Shown here piece after piece: positions 62,969-64,000 of a stretch of DNA of 64,000 nt. The stretch covers positions 186,001 to 250,000 of the forward strand of contig CAXAMN010026450.1 in NCBI GenBank assembly GCA_963970005.1, read 5' to 3'. The stretch comes from Durusdinium trenchii. Taxonomy: Eukaryota > Sar > Dinophyceae > Suessiales > Symbiodiniaceae. Numbering within the stretch: the stretch's first letter is position 1; each line of letters opens with the position of its first letter. A model generated the notes under the pieces. That model saw only the letters and a program-made list of their open reading frames with translations. It ran no database searches and was not told where the DNA came from. Position numbers and translations under genes: made by a program.

Positions 62969-63073
62969 TGGCCCCCTCACTCACCCCCTGGCTCACATTC
63001 ACTCACCCTCACTCTCACTCTCACACTCACACATACTCTCTCTCCCGCCCGCCCGCCCTCCCTCCCTCCCTCC

Positions 63074-63111
63074 CACGCACTCACTCACTCACTCACTCAC
63101 TCACTCACTCA

Positions 63112-63167
<56 letters not shown>

Positions 63168-63204
63168 CTCACTCACTCACTCACTCACTCACTCACTCAC
63201 TCAC
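63074..63204. repeat. compound (ACTC)n-(GCAC)n-(ACTC)n microsatellite
   Basis: About 130 bp of perfect tetranucleotides: CACT units, then about fifteen CGCA units, then CACT units again. A CT-rich stretch precedes it. Open frames across it are repeat artefacts. Confidence 0.98.
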
Positions 63205-64000
63205 AAAAATTATCGTTCACTTGTCATCAACCATGTACTGTATGTTTTGAAACTTCAATCCACTGGCTCTGTTGGAGGTCTTCCTCGTAAGCTTCACTGT
63301 TGCCAGGCGATTGTGTTATATATATGACATATCGTACAGGGCTAGCTGTTAAACTCTGCCTCTCGCAAAGTCTGGCTCGAATTAGGTAGTTCAGATCCGT
63401 GTCTTGCGAAATAGTTTGGTGCAACTTGGCCACAAGGAAAGGGCAGATCAGTTTCTCAGACATTTTGTGTCCTGCTGTTGGACCTTTCTTCCTCCTATCT
63501 CCCCCTGCCCTTCTTCCTAATGCAAGTGTTGCAAGAGTTCCTTGACCCTAGTATAGATGCATGTTCTGTCAGGAGGTTCATTCCGCACCACTGAAGCGAT
63601 GTTTGCTGGTGCATGTTCTGTTTTTGCTGAACACCACATAGCAGCCATGCACCAAGTGCTCACAATTAAATCCGCTAAACAGTGTTGCATATGTGTTATC
63701 TAAAAATCATTACTTCACTATGTTTCCGCATTATTTTGCAACTGATCCATGCAATTCAATTTGATTCCATGAGTGGAATGAGGTGTCACCTTCACTCCGA
63801 GTCACCCACCTGGAAGTGGCCTTTGCCATGTCTATTGAGTCTAACGAGTAGGATCGACGCCAAACAAACCACAAGGGGCCCGAGCTGATCTGCCAAACGA
63901 CCTGCAGCTGCTGTGTACAGGTCTCGCGTGGTCTTGCAGACATGATGATGCTTTGCAAGCCAACGCTTCTTCTCGTGTTCCTTATTCGCTTTGGCAGCTG
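63205..64000. other. right-end region without a supported gene
   Basis: I see short stop-bounded frames on both strands and no acceptor/donor-bounded coding segment that convinces me. A following gene may start beyond the window. Confidence 0.5.

Noticed and set aside
62860-63327. 155-residue plus-strand frame continuing through the microsatellite
   Set aside because: Beyond about 62968 it is translated tetranucleotide repeat (THSLTH and similar). Only the first part is kept as an exon candidate.

Overview
The window looks like nuclear DNA of a dinoflagellate, most likely a Symbiodiniaceae/Suessiales-type genome. This is inferred from four things. Gene-like sequence lies only on the + strand. 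It is cut into many very short exons (about 25-230 nt). Several of the introns I could place start with GC or GA rather than GT. The main mobile element is a Ty1/copia retrotransposon with a Lys/Gly-rich Gag of the kind common in these genomes. Exons were called by eye from acceptor, donor, frame and phase. No transcript was available, so every host gene model is provisional.

Layout. (1) 1-5.1 kb: scattered candidate exons, an array of hairpin-forming repeats (3486-4200) and a possible terminal exon ending at 5066. (2) 5.8-8.6 kb: seven phase-compatible exons of an unrecognised gene. (3) 10.5-14.7 kb: weaker exons, then a HEAT-repeat gene ending at 14709. (4) 15.3-46.7 kb: one long coiled-coil gene, 24 candidate exons that join in phase to about 600 residues, with a Ser/Pro-rich tail. 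(5) 26423-41914, inside its intron 20 and in the same orientation: a complete 15.5-kb LTR retrotransposon. (6) 42-44.3 kb: repeat-dense DNA with a 738-N assembly gap. (7) 46.8-57.1 kb: a second coiled-coil/helical gene. (8) 57.6-63 kb: exons of an unrecognised gene, then microsatellites to the right edge.

The most unusual object is the retrotransposon. It has identical 161-bp LTRs, a primer-binding site matching an initiator-Met-type tRNA end, and an intact 2865-residue Gag-protease-integrase-RT-RNase H polyprotein. It also has an intact second ORF of 1792 residues. That protein carries an RNA 2'-phosphotransferase (Tpt1/KptA)-like domain near its N terminus and an endonuclease/exonuclease/phosphatase (EEP) domain at its C terminus. 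A splice donor just after the primer-binding site and an acceptor just before ORF2 suggest expression from a spliced subgenomic RNA. The polyprotein also has a degenerate methyltransferase-like segment between integrase and RT, and about 200 extra residues inside the RT. An RNA-end-processing enzyme set carried by an LTR retrotransposon is, as far as I know, not described.

Stretches not listed as features (for example 0.25-2.5, 8.6-10.4, 11.2-13.1 and 63.2-64 kb) hold no gene I can support. They read as AT-tract-containing intronic or intergenic DNA with stop codons in all frames.
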